A stretch of DNA of 64,000 nucleotides from Cellulosimicrobium sp. ES-005 (GTDB taxonomy: Bacteria > Actinomycetota > Actinomycetes > Actinomycetales > Cellulomonadaceae): the NCBI RefSeq assembly GCF_040448685.1, contig NZ_CP159290.1:4774001-4838000 (forward strand), given 5' to 3'. The notes under the pieces were generated by a model that was given only the letters and a program-made list of their open reading frames with translations, searched no databases and was not told where the DNA came from. Positions 44,802 through 55,150 of this stretch are shown piece after piece. The translations under genes and the position numbers were made by a program. Positions within the stretch are counted from its first letter, which is position 1, and the number at the start of each line of letters is the position of its first letter.

Positions 44802-45296
44802 GTGAGCACCTCGCCGTCGCAGCCCGCCGCGCAGCCGTCCCGCTACGGCCGCGCGGCGGGCCCGGTGCGCCCCTCGCCGGGCGACCGGATCAAGCCCAAG
44901 AAGCCCGCGAAGGTCCAGTTCGCGTCCACCACGCTGCTGCTCGAGGCGTTCCTCGTGGTGTTCGCCACGCTCGTCGCCTACGGGCTGCGGGACGTGCCGT
45001 ACTCGCGCGGGCCGCTCGAGCTGCCGAGCGCGACGTCGATCTGGCTCGTGGGCGGCGCCCTCGCGGTCGTGCTCGTCGTCCTCTCGCGCATGGTCGGCAC
45101 GCCGGGCGGCTACGTCGCCGGGTCGGTCGTCCAGGTGCCGGTCCTGGCGTTCGGCCTCGTCGTGCCGATGATGTTCGTCGTCGGCGGGCTCTTCGTCGTG
45201 CTGTGGGTCGTCTCGATCCGGCTCGGCGGGCGCATCGACCGGGAGCGCGCCGCGTACGACGCCGAGCACCCCGAGACCGCGCCCAACGCCGACTGA
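44802..45296 (+). CDS. DUF4233 membrane protein
   Basis: This 164-residue protein has an N-terminal Pro/Ser-rich cytoplasmic tail (1-38) and four hydrophobic helices, with FASTTLLLEAFLVVFATLVAYGL as the first. DUF4233 genes in actinobacteria usually stand directly after folC and before ndk; here folC is 5.2 kb away with dhaKLM and tetR-MFS between. Its function is unknown. TATCCT 6 nt before the GTG supports a separate leaderless promoter. Confidence 0.82.
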   Translation: MSTSPSQPAAQPSRYGRAAGPVRPSPGDRIKPKKPAKVQFASTTLLLEAFLVVFATLVAYGLRDVPYSRGPLELPSATSIWLVGGALAVVLVVLSRMVGTPGGYVAGSVVQVPVLAFGLVVPMMFVVGGLFVVLWVVSIRLGGRIDRERAAYDAEHPETAPNAD

Positions 45297-45363
45297 GGCG
45301 CGCCTCACGGGCCCGGTGGTCACGGCGTCCCGCACGCCCGCGCGGCCGGTAGGCTCGGCGACC

Positions 45364-45816
45364 ATGACCGACGTCGCACCCGCACTGACCGAGACCATCG
45401 AGCGCACCCTCATCCTCGTCAAGCCCGACGGCGTCCGCCGCGGCCTGTCCGGCGAGATCCTGCGGCGCGTCGAGGCCAAGGGCTACACGCTCGCCGCCGT
45501 GCGCCTGCTCGACGCGACGCCCGAGCTGCTCGCCGCGCACTACGCCGAGCACGAGGGCAAGCCGTTCTACCAGCCGCTCGTCGACTTCATGCTCTCGGGC
45601 AAGATCCTCGCGGTCGTGGCCGAGGGCCAGGGCGTCATCCCCGGCTTCCGCTCCCTCGCGGGCGCGACGAACCCGACCGAGGCCCTGCCCGGCACCGTCC
45701 GCGGCGACCTCGGCCGCGACTGGGGCCTCAAGGTCCAGCAGAACCTCGTCCACGGCTCCGACTCGCCCGAGTCCGCCGCGCGCGAGATCGCGCTCTGGTT
45801 CCCCGAGCTCGGCTGA
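45364..45816 (+). CDS. ndk: Nucleoside-diphosphate kinase
   Basis: Ndk balances nucleoside triphosphates by moving phosphate through a His. The substrate motif is ERTLILVKPDGVRRGL (14-29) and the active His lies in NLVHGSDSPESAAREI. Length is 150 residues, about 13 more than common, due to an N-terminal extension MTDVAPALTETIE. TAGGCT (45350-45355) lies 8 nt before the ATG, so the leader is very short or absent. A strong hairpin follows at 45837-45871. Confidence 0.97.
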   Translation: MTDVAPALTETIERTLILVKPDGVRRGLSGEILRRVEAKGYTLAAVRLLDATPELLAAHYAEHEGKPFYQPLVDFMLSGKILAVVAEGQGVIPGFRSLAGATNPTEALPGTVRGDLGRDWGLKVQQNLVHGSDSPESAAREIALWFPELG

Positions 45817-45836
45817 CGCACCGTCACGCGGCACCG

Positions 45837-45871
45837 CGCCCCGTCCCGGCCGCACCGGCCGGGGCGGGGCG
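45837..45871 (+). terminator. Intrinsic terminator after ndk
   Basis: A 16-bp stem (45837-45852 with 45856-45871, one wobble pair) has a 3-nt loop. It lies 20 nt past the ndk stop and before the smc promoter. Confidence 0.75.
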
Positions 45872-45947
45872 TCTCGCGTCCCGGCGCCCCGCCGACGGCG
45901 TCCGGCCGCGCGGGGCGCAGATCCGCGGGTTCGTCGGGGGCCGCCAC

Positions 45948-45953
45948 TAGGCT
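45948..45953 (+). promoter_or_regulatory. -10 box for leaderless smc mRNA
   Basis: TAGGCT lies 7 nt before the GTG at 45961 and there is no Shine-Dalgarno sequence. Confidence 0.6.
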
Positions 45954-45960
45954 CGGGTCC

Positions 45961-48900
45961 GTGCACCTCAAGACCCTGACGCTGCGCGGCTTCAAGTCGT
46001 TCGCGTCCGCGACGACGCTGAGCTTCGAGCCCGGGGTCACGTGCGTCGTCGGGCCGAACGGCTCGGGCAAGTCCAACGTCGTCGACGCGCTCGCGTGGGT
46101 CATGGGTGAGCAGGGCGCCAAGACGCTGCGCGGCGGCAAGATGGAGGACGTCATCTTCGCCGGGACGTCCGGGCGGCCGCCGCTCGGGCGCGCCGAGGTC
46201 TCCCTGACGATCGACAACACCGACGGCGCGCTGCCGATCGACTACACCGAGGTGACGATCTCCCGCACGCTGTTCCGCAGCGGCGGCTCCGAGTACGCGA
46301 TCAACGGCGCCGCGTGCCGCCTCCTCGACATCCAGGACCTCCTCTCGGACTCCGGCCTCGGCCGGGAGATGCACGTGATCGTCGGGCAGGGACAGCTCGA
46401 CGCGGTCCTGCGCGCGACCCCCGAGGACCGCCGCGGCTTCGTCGAGGAGGCCGCGGGCGTCCTCAAGCACCGCAAGCGCAAGGAGAAGGCGCTCCGCAAG
46501 CTCGACGCGATGCAGGCCAACCTCACCCGCCTCGCCGACCTCACGACCGAGATCCGCCGCCAGCTCGGCCCGCTGGGACGCCAGGCCGAGATCGCCCGCA
46601 AGGCGGCGACGATCCAGGCGGACCTGCGCGACGCCAAGGCCCGCCTGCTCGCGGACGACCTCGCGCAGCTCACCGCGACCCTGGAGCAGGAGATCGCGGA
46701 CGAGGCGGCGCTGCGCGCGCAGCAGGCGGAGGTCGAGCGGGCGCTCGCCACGGCCCGCGACGGGCTCGGCCGGCTCGAGCGCGAGGCCGCGGAGGCGGCG
46801 CCCGCGCTCGGTGCCGCGACCGACGTCTGGTTCCGGCTGTCGTCCCTGCGCGAGCGCCTGCGCGGCACGCAGACGCTCGCGGAGGAGCGGGTCCGCCTGC
46901 TCGGTCGCCCGGAGCCCGCCCAGCGGGGCCAGGACCCCGACGAGCTCGAGGCCCAGGCGGAGCGCGTGCGCGCGACCGAGGCCGAGCTCGAGGCGGAGGT
47001 CGTCCGGGCGCGCGACGCGCTCGCGGCGGCCGTCGCGGACCGCGAGGACGCCGAGCGGTCGGCGGGCGAGGCCGAGCGCGCGGTCGCGACGCTGCTCCGC
47101 GGTGCCGCCGACCGGCGGGAGGGCCTCGCGCGCCTCGCGGGCCAGGTCGCCGCGCAGCGCACGCGGGTCGAGGCCGCGGAGGCGGAGATCGGGCGCCTCC
47201 GCGAGTCGCTGGCGGAGGCCGAGCACCGGGGCACCCAGGCGCGCACGGACTTCGCGGTGCTGGAGACCCAGGTGGTCGGCGCCGAGGAGGGCGAGGAAGG
47301 CCTCGACGCCGAGCACGAGGCCGCAGCGGACGAGGTCGAGCGGACGACGACGGTCGTGCGGGAGCTCGAGGACGAGGCGTCCGTGGCGGACCAGGAGCGC
47401 GCCACGTGGAGCGCGCGGATCGAGGCCCTGGAGCTGAGCCTGGACCGCAAGGACGGCGCCGGCGCGCTGCTCGCGGCCGACGGCGTCGGGGTGGTGGGGT
47501 CTCTCGCGGCGCTGCTCGGCGTCGAGGCCGGGTACGAGGACGCCGTGGCTGCGGCGCTCGGCCCCGCCGCGGACGCCGTCGCCGTCGAGTCGGTCGACGC
47601 CGCCGTCGACGCGCTGCGCTACCTGCGCACCGAGGACGCCGGACGGGCGGGCCTGGTCGTGGCGGCCGACGGGGCGGACGGGAGCGTGCACGGCGACGTC
47701 GCCCTGCCGGACGGCGCGCGCTGGGTCGTCGACGTCGTGACGGCCGGCGGGGGCGTCGGCGGCGCCGTGCGCGCGCTGCTCTCCGACGTCGCGGTCGTCG
47801 AGGACCTCGCGGACGCGCGCGCCCTCGTGGCGCGGCACCCGGGCATCTCCGTCGTGACGCGCGGCGGCGATCTCCTCGCGACGACCCGCGCGTGGGGCGG
47901 GTCGGCCTCCGCTCCGAGCGTGCTGCACCTGCAGGCCGCCCTCGACGAGGCGCGCGCCGCCCACGACGACGCCGCGGCCCGGGGGGAGCGCGCGCGGTTC
48001 GCCCTCGTGGGCGCGCGCGACGCCGCGCAGGAGGCCCGCGCTCGGTACGACGACACCCTCGACCGGCTCAACGAGTCGGACGCCCAGCTCGCGGCCGTCG
48101 CGGAACAGCTCGGACACCTCGGCGCGACGGCGCGGTCGGCCGCGGCGGAGGCGGAGCGCGTGCGTACCTCGCTCGAGCGCGCGTCGCAGGGGCTCGACGA
48201 CGCGCGCGAGGTGCTCGCGGACCTCGTGGCGCGGCTCGACGTCGCGGAGGCGGCCCCGGAGCAGTCCGAGGAGGCGGTCGCCGACGCGACGACCGAGCGC
48301 GACCGTCTCCTCGCGCTCGCGTCGGCGGCGCGCACCACCGAGACCGAGGCGCGTCTCGCGCTGCGGACCAGCGAGGAACGTGCGCGCGCCGTGGCCGGCC
48401 GGGCGCAGTCGCTCGCCCGGGCCGCCGCGGCGGAGCGCGAGGCGCGCGAGCGGGCCGCGCGGCGCGAGGCCGCCCGGGTGCGCCAGGCCGAGCGCGCGTC
48501 GGCCGTGCGCGACGGCGCGGCGCGCGCCCTCGGCGCGGTCGACCGGTCCCTCGCCCGCGCGGGCGAGGAGCGCGCGGCCGCCGAGGCGGCGCGCGCGGAG
48601 CGCGACGCCGCCGTGACCGCTGCCCGGCGCGAGGTCGACGACCTCGCCTCCCGCCTGCGCGAGCTGACCGACGTCGCGCACCGCGACGAGGTGGCGCGCG
48701 CGCAGCAGCAGCTGCGCATCGAGCAGCTCCAGGCGCGCAGCGTCGACGAGCTCGGCCTCGACCCGGCGGTCCTCGTCGAGGAGCTCGGCCCGCACCGCGA
48801 CGTCCCGGTCGCGTCGGACGACGACGAGCCGCGCACCGTGCCCTACGACCGCGCGGCCCAGGAGAAGCGGCTCCGGGCCGCCGAGCGGGACCTCGGTCGG

Positions 48901-49518
48901 CTCGGCAAGGTGAACCCGCTCGCGCTCGAGGAGTTCGCGGCGCTCGAGGAACGGCACAAGTTCCTCGCGGACCAGCTCGCCGACCTCAAGAAGTCGCGTG
49001 CCGACCTCCTGGAGATCGTCAAGGAGATCGACGAGCGCGTCGAGCGCGTGTTCGCCGACGCGTACCGCGACACCGCCGAGCAGTTCGAGCGGGTGTTCGC
49101 GCGCATGTTCCCCGGCGGCGAGGGACGGCTGGTACTCACGGACCCGGACGACATGCTCACGACCGGGATCGAGGTCGAGGCGCGGCCGGCGGGCAAGAAG
49201 GTCAAGCGGCTCTCGCTCCTGTCCGGGGGCGAGCGCTCGCTCACCGCGGTCGCGCTGCTCGTCGCGATCTTCAAGGCCCGGCCCTCGCCGTTCTACGTCA
49301 TGGACGAGGTCGAGGCCGCGCTGGACGACGTCAACCTCGGCCGGCTCCTCGAGATCTTCCGGGAACTCCAGGAGGACTCGCAGCTCATCGTCATCACGCA
49401 CCAGAAGCGCACGATGGAGATCGCCGACGCCCTCTACGGGGTGACGATGCGCGGCGACGGCGTGACGACCGTCATCAGCCAGCGGATGAACGAGACGCGC
49501 GAGGAGGTCCCCGTGTGA
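45961..49518 (+). CDS. smc: Chromosome segregation SMC protein
   Basis: SMC with ScpA/ScpB organises and separates chromosomes. The N-terminal ATPase half has Walker A GPNGSGKS (31-38); two long coiled coils (about 165-500 and 650-1010) flank a Gly-rich hinge (about 500-640); the C-terminal half has the signature LSLLSGGERSLTA and Walker B FYVMDEVEAALDD. Length is 1185 residues, typical. The GTG at 45961 has the TAGGCT -10 box 7 nt upstream. scpA/scpB are not in the window. ftsY lies downstream after one small gene, the usual actinobacterial order. Confidence 0.97.
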   Translation: MHLKTLTLRGFKSFASATTLSFEPGVTCVVGPNGSGKSNVVDALAWVMGEQGAKTLRGGKMEDVIFAGTSGRPPLGRAEVSLTIDNTDGALPIDYTEVTISRTLFRSGGSEYAINGAACRLLDIQDLLSDSGLGREMHVIVGQGQLDAVLRATPEDRRGFVEEAAGVLKHRKRKEKALRKLDAMQANLTRLADLTTEIRRQLGPLGRQAEIARKAATIQADLRDAKARLLADDLAQLTATLEQEIADEAALRAQQAEVERALATARDGLGRLEREAAEAAPALGAATDVWFRLSSLRERLRGTQTLAEERVRLLGRPEPAQRGQDPDELEAQAERVRATEAELEAEVVRARDALAAAVADREDAERSAGEAERAVATLLRGAADRREGLARLAGQVAAQRTRVEAAEAEIGRLRESLAEAEHRGTQARTDFAVLETQVVGAEEGEEGLDAEHEAAADEVERTTTVVRELEDEASVADQERATWSARIEALELSLDRKDGAGALLAADGVGVVGSLAALLGVEAGYEDAVAAALGPAADAVAVESVDAAVDALRYLRTEDAGRAGLVVAADGADGSVHGDVALPDGARWVVDVVTAGGGVGGAVRALLSDVAVVEDLADARALVARHPGISVVTRGGDLLATTRAWGGSASAPSVLHLQAALDEARAAHDDAAARGERARFALVGARDAAQEARARYDDTLDRLNESDAQLAAVAEQLGHLGATARSAAAEAERVRTSLERASQGLDDAREVLADLVARLDVAEAAPEQSEEAVADATTERDRLLALASAARTTETEARLALRTSEERARAVAGRAQSLARAAAAEREARERAARREAARVRQAERASAVRDGAARALGAVDRSLARAGEERAAAEAARAERDAAVTAARREVDDLASRLRELTDVAHRDEVARAQQQLRIEQLQARSVDELGLDPAVLVEELGPHRDVPVASDDDEPRTVPYDRAAQEKRLRAAERDLGRLGKVNPLALEEFAALEERHKFLADQLADLKKSRADLLEIVKEIDERVERVFADAYRDTAEQFERVFARMFPGGEGRLVLTDPDDMLTTGIEVEARPAGKKVKRLSLLSGGERSLTAVALLVAIFKARPSPFYVMDEVEAALDDVNLGRLLEIFRELQEDSQLIVITHQKRTMEIADALYGVTMRGDGVTTVISQRMNETREEVPV

Positions 49519-49668
49519 GCGGGCTCACGCCGCCGCACGGCACGTGCGCGACCTGGGCGGACGCTGGAGAAACGTTGGAATTCCGGGCCTTGTGAAGATG
49601 TGGTGCCGATCGGACGGCACGGCGTGGCACGGGTCGCGCCGCGTGCGTCGACCCGGATACTGGACCTC

Positions 49669-50049
49669 ATGGTCTGGATGTTCGTGTGGCTGGGGCTCAC
49701 GCTCGGCGTCGCCGCCGTCGTGTTCCTGTTCGCGAGCGTCGTCGCGCGCTCGGAGGCCCAGGCCACGGGCGCGGCGGGGGACCGGTCCGGTGAGCAGGGG
49801 ATGCGCGCGTTCTGGCGCGACTTCCGCTCGGGGCTGCGTCGGCGGCGTCGCCGCGGGAACCTGGACGCCCACCACGTCGGGACCGTGCGCATGCCTCGGC
49901 CGGTCGACACGAGCATCGACGACTTCTTCACCGCGACCGAGGTGACGTCGAACGCGTACGTCGACGCGGAGGAGCTCACCGACGTCCTGCACCGCGCGCG
50001 GGAGCGCGTGCGGCCGCTGCACACGGGAGAGCGTCCCCCTCAGGCGTGA
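49669..50049 (+). CDS. Small membrane-anchored protein, unknown function
   Basis: This 126-residue protein starts with one hydrophobic helix (MVWMFVWLGLTLGVAAVVFLF, about 1-25), then a very basic stretch (GLRRRRRRG near residue 60) and a soluble C-terminal region. I do not recognise it. GATACT (49656-49661) lies 7 nt before the ATG at 49669; an in-frame ATG at 49678 is possible. It stands between smc and ftsY. The 150 nt upstream hold no other gene. Confidence 0.65.
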   Translation: MVWMFVWLGLTLGVAAVVFLFASVVARSEAQATGAAGDRSGEQGMRAFWRDFRSGLRRRRRRGNLDAHHVGTVRMPRPVDTSIDDFFTATEVTSNAYVDAEELTDVLHRARERVRPLHTGERPPQA

Positions 50050-50112
50050 CCACCGCGGGACCACGGGCGTGACCGCCGCGTGGCCTCCGCCCTCGTCTGA
50101 GAGACTTCCGGG

Positions 50113-51285
50113 GTGAACGACCTCCTCCCGCTCTGGATCGTCCTCGGCGTCCTGCTTCTCGTCGGCCTCGTCACCTTCGGGACCGTGTCGGTCCGTCGGC
50201 GTCGCCGCGACGTCGTCGAGCCCCCGCCCACCGCACCCGCCGAGCCGCCGGCGACCCGCGAGCCCGTGACGGCGCCCCCGGGCGCCGAGGTGCAGGCCCC
50301 GCCCGTGGAGGAGGCGCCTCCCGCGCCGACGGTCGAGCGGCCCGAGCCCGTCGGCGGTCGCCTCGTCCGGCTCCGTGAGCGCCTCGCGCGCTCCGGCTCG
50401 CCGCTCGGCGCCCGGCTCCTCTCCGTGCTCTCGCGCGACCACCTCGCGGAGGACGACTGGGACGAGCTCGAGGAGACGCTCCTGCTCGCGGACGTGGGCG
50501 CCGGTCCTGCCGGCGAGCTCATCGACGCGCTGCGCACCAAGGTCCGCGTCCTCGGCGTCCGGGACGCCGCGAGCGTGCGCGACCTGCTCCGCACGGAGCT
50601 CGTCGCGCTCGTCGACCCGTCGCTCGACCGGTCGCTCGCGACGTCGCCCCACGCCGGCGAGGACGGGAACCCGGTGCCGGCCGTGGTGCTCGTCGTCGGC
50701 GTGAACGGCACGGGGAAGACGACGACGGTCGGCAAGCTCGCGCGCGTGCTCGTCGCGGAGGACCGCAGCGTCGTGCTCGGCGCGGCGGACACGTTCCGGG
50801 CCGCGGCGGCGGACCAGCTCGAGACCTGGGGCTCGCGCGTCGGCGTCCCGACCGTGCGCTCGGACCGCGACGGCGCCGACCCCGCCGCCGTGGCGTTCGA
50901 CGCCGTGCGCCGGGGCCGCGCCGAGGGCGTGGACGTCGTGCTCGTCGACACCGCCGGCCGGCTCCAGAACAAGCAGGGCCTCATGGACGAGCTGGGCAAG
51001 ATCCGGCGCGTCATCACCAAGGAGGCGCCGCTCTCCGAGGTCCTCCTCGTCCTCGACGCGACCACGGGGCAGAACGGTCTCAACCAGGCGCGCGTGTTCG
51101 GCGAGGTCGCCGGTGTGACGGGCATCGTCCTGACGAAGCTCGACGGGACGGCACGAGGAGGCATCGTCGTCGCGGTGCAGCGCGAGCTGGGCGTCCCCGT
51201 GAAGCTCGTCGGGCTGGGGGAGGGACCCGACGACCTCGCCCCGTTCGACCCGGAGCAGTTCGTCGACGGGCTCCTCGGCGACTGA
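50113..51285 (+). CDS. ftsY: Signal recognition particle receptor FtsY
   Basis: FtsY docks ribosome-SRP complexes at the membrane through paired GTPases. An N-terminal transmembrane helix (about 5-25) is followed by an acidic Pro-rich linker, then the N domain (about 85-180) and the G domain with G1 GVNGTGKT (196-203), DTAGRLQNKQGLMDEL and TKLDGTARGG. Length is 390 residues. The membrane helix rather than a bare A domain is common in actinobacteria. GAGACT lies 6 nt before the GTG at 50113. The amt operon follows. Confidence 0.97.
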   Translation: MNDLLPLWIVLGVLLLVGLVTFGTVSVRRRRRDVVEPPPTAPAEPPATREPVTAPPGAEVQAPPVEEAPPAPTVERPEPVGGRLVRLRERLARSGSPLGARLLSVLSRDHLAEDDWDELEETLLLADVGAGPAGELIDALRTKVRVLGVRDAASVRDLLRTELVALVDPSLDRSLATSPHAGEDGNPVPAVVLVVGVNGTGKTTTVGKLARVLVAEDRSVVLGAADTFRAAAADQLETWGSRVGVPTVRSDRDGADPAAVAFDAVRRGRAEGVDVVLVDTAGRLQNKQGLMDELGKIRRVITKEAPLSEVLLVLDATTGQNGLNQARVFGEVAGVTGIVLTKLDGTARGGIVVAVQRELGVPVKLVGLGEGPDDLAPFDPEQFVDGLLGD

Positions 51286-51394
51286 CGGGGGACGTCCACG
51301 GGTCACGGTCGTGTCACGCTCCGATCACGAGCGTGTCGCGATCCGGACGCGGTGCGACGTCCCCGGAGGTGTGAAGGGGCGGTGAAACGGAACG

Positions 51395-51430
51395 TTTACG
51401 TCCGAGGAACGCTTGTCACACCCGCGTAAC
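51395..51430 (+). promoter_or_regulatory. Possible GlnR-type boxes upstream of amt
   Basis: TTTAC-N6-GGAAC (51395-51410) and GTCAC-N6-GTAAC (51415-51430) each resemble the actinobacterial GlnR consensus GTNAC-N6-GAAAC with two mismatches or fewer. They lie 80-116 nt before amt, where nitrogen control is expected. The match is by eye. Confidence 0.4.
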
Positions 51431-51506
51431 ACGGCGACACCGCGGGGGAAACCCGCCCGCACCACCGTAGTCCCCGACCGGCCGCCCGGCTGGCGAGGGG
51501 AGATGA

Positions 51507-53159
<1,653 letters not shown>

Positions 53160-53175
53160 GGCGACGGGCCATCGG

Positions 53176-55038
53176 ATGACCGACCACGCCGACACCCCGA
53201 CCACGGGCGGGGTCGCAGGGGGATCGGCGGGGCGCCTCGGGCAGCAGCCGGGCGAGAACGACGCGGAGGTCCCGCACCCCGTCGGGGTGCGGGACCTCCG
53301 CGCGCGGATGCTCGACGTCGCGCGGTCCAGGAGCGGCCCCGGCCGCAGCGGGGTCGCGCGCCGGGCCGCCGTCGTCGACCTCGTGACCTCGTCCCTGCAG
53401 GGCCTGTGGCGCGAGGCGACCGACGGCGTCGCGCCGGACGGCATCGCGCTCGCCGCGGTGGGCAGCCTGGGCCGGGGCGACATGGGGCCGGCGAGCGACC
53501 TCGACCTCGTCCTGGTCCACGACGGCCGCAGCCACACGGCGGACGACGTCGCCCGCGTCGCCGAGCGCCTGTGGTACCCGCTCTGGGACGCCGGGGTCGA
53601 CCTCGACCACTCCGTGCGCTCGCTCTCGCAGTGCCGCCAGGTGGCGTCCAAGGACGTGCCCGCGGCCGTCGGCTGGCTCGACGTGCGTGCCGTGGCCGGC
53701 GACGCGGTCGTCGTGCACCGAGCGTCGTCCGCCGTCCTCACCGACTGGCGCTCCGCGTCGCGCCGCCGCCTGCCCGACCTGCTCGCGTCCACGCGCGAGC
53801 GCGCCGAGCGGTCCGGCGAGCTGGCCTACCTCATCGAGCCCGACCTCAAGGAGTCGCGCGGAGGCATCCGGGACGCCGTCGTGCTCTCGGCCCTCGCCGC
53901 GACGTGGCTCACGGACCGCCCTCACGGGTCGGTCGACCGCGCGCACGCGCACCTGCTCGACGTACGGGACACCCTGCAGGTCGTCACGGGGCGGCACACG
54001 AGCCGGCTCCTGCTGGCCGACCTCGACGAGGTCGCCGCGCTGTCCGGCTTCGACGACCCCGACGAGCTGCTCGCGAGCCTCGCGGCGGCGGGCCGTGAGG
54101 TCTCCTACGCGCTCGACACCACGGTCCGGCGCGCCCGCCAGGCGCTCCAGCGGCCGTCGGTCACGCGGCGTCCGGTGCTCGTCCGGGGCCGTCGGACGGC
54201 ACCCCGCCTGCGGTCCGTCGGCGACGGGCTCGTCGAGCACGACGGCGAGCTCGTGCTCGCCGTGGACGCCCACCCCGCGTCCGACCCGCTCCTGTCCCTG
54301 CGCGCCGCCGCCACCGCCGCGCGGACGGGCCTCACGCTCTCGCCGGTCTCCGTCGCGAGCCTCGCCCAGTGCCCGCCCCTGCCCGAGCCGTGGCCGCGTG
54401 CCGCGCGCGCCGCGTTCCTCTCCCTCCTCGGGTCGGGGCAGGCCCAGGTGGCGGTGTGGGAGGCGCTCGACCTGGCCGGGGTCGTGACCACGTGGATCCC
54501 CGAGTGGGCGGGCGTGCGGAACCGCCCGCAGCGCGCCGCCGTGCACCGGCACACCGTCGACCGGCACCTCGTGGAGGTCGTCGCGCGTGCCGCGCGCGTC
54601 CGCAAGGACGTCGAGCGGCCGGAGCTGCTCCTGCTGTCCGCGGTGCTGCACGACATCGGCAAGCGTGCGGGAGCCGTCGACCACTCGGTCGAGGGTGCGC
54701 GCCTCGTGCCCGCGATCCTCGGCCGGATGGGGTTCGAGCCGGACGTCGTGTCCGACGTCGAGCGGCTCGTGCGCCACCACCTGACGCTGTCCCGCCTCGC
54801 CGTGAGCGAGGACCCCGACGACCCGGCGACGGTGGCCGAGCTCGCCGCCGCCGTCGACCACCGCGCCGACCTGCTCGAGGTGCTGCGGGCGCTCACCGAG
54901 GCCGACGCGTCCTCGCTCGGCCCGAGCGCGTGGACCGCCTGGCGTGCTCGCCTCGTCGACGACCTCGTGGGGGAGACGCTCCGGGTGCTGCGGGCTGCGC
55001 CGAGAGACGTGCCGGGAGAACCGGACGCCGCCGGGTAG
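53176..55038 (+). CDS. glnD: PII nucleotidylyltransferase GlnD lacking ACT domains
   Basis: GlnD modifies and demodifies PII. The nucleotidyltransferase motif is [17 protein letters not shown] (Asp108 and Asp110), then the NTase-linked helices and the HD domain with VLHDIGK (His492, Asp493). The 620 residues stop right after the HD domain, whereas usual GlnD is roughly 750-890 and ends in two ACT domains that sense glutamine. The space to the ffh start is 112 nt, so the ACT part is not hidden in another frame. The start is ATG 53176. The downstream TAGGCT box overlaps its stop codon. Confidence 0.9.
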   Translation: MTDHADTPTTGGVAGGSAGRLGQQPGENDAEVPHPVGVRDLRARMLDVARSRSGPGRSGVARRAAVVDLVTSSLQGLWREATDGVAPDGIALAAVGSLGRGDMGPASDLDLVLVHDGRSHTADDVARVAERLWYPLWDAGVDLDHSVRSLSQCRQVASKDVPAAVGWLDVRAVAGDAVVVHRASSAVLTDWRSASRRRLPDLLASTRERAERSGELAYLIEPDLKESRGGIRDAVVLSALAATWLTDRPHGSVDRAHAHLLDVRDTLQVVTGRHTSRLLLADLDEVAALSGFDDPDELLASLAAAGREVSYALDTTVRRARQALQRPSVTRRPVLVRGRRTAPRLRSVGDGLVEHDGELVLAVDAHPASDPLLSLRAAATAARTGLTLSPVSVASLAQCPPLPEPWPRAARAAFLSLLGSGQAQVAVWEALDLAGVVTTWIPEWAGVRNRPQRAAVHRHTVDRHLVEVVARAARVRKDVERPELLLLSAVLHDIGKRAGAVDHSVEGARLVPAILGRMGFEPDVVSDVERLVRHHLTLSRLAVSEDPDDPATVAELAAAVDHRADLLEVLRALTEADASSLGPSAWTAWRARLVDDLVGETLRVLRAAPRDVPGEPDAAG

Positions 55039-55041
55039 GCT
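55036..55041 (+). promoter_or_regulatory. -10 box of ffh overlapping the glnD stop
   Basis: TAGGCT contains the glnD stop codon TAG. Transcription would begin near 55048 and leave about 100 nt of leader before ffh. Confidence 0.45.
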
Positions 55042-55150
55042 GGTCCCTCGCGGACGGCGCGTCCTCTGCCAGCCCGCGCCCGACCTCGGGCGACGGCGGG
55101 CGGGAGCGCCGACGCGGACGAGACTTCCGACGACTGGTGAGGATGACGCG

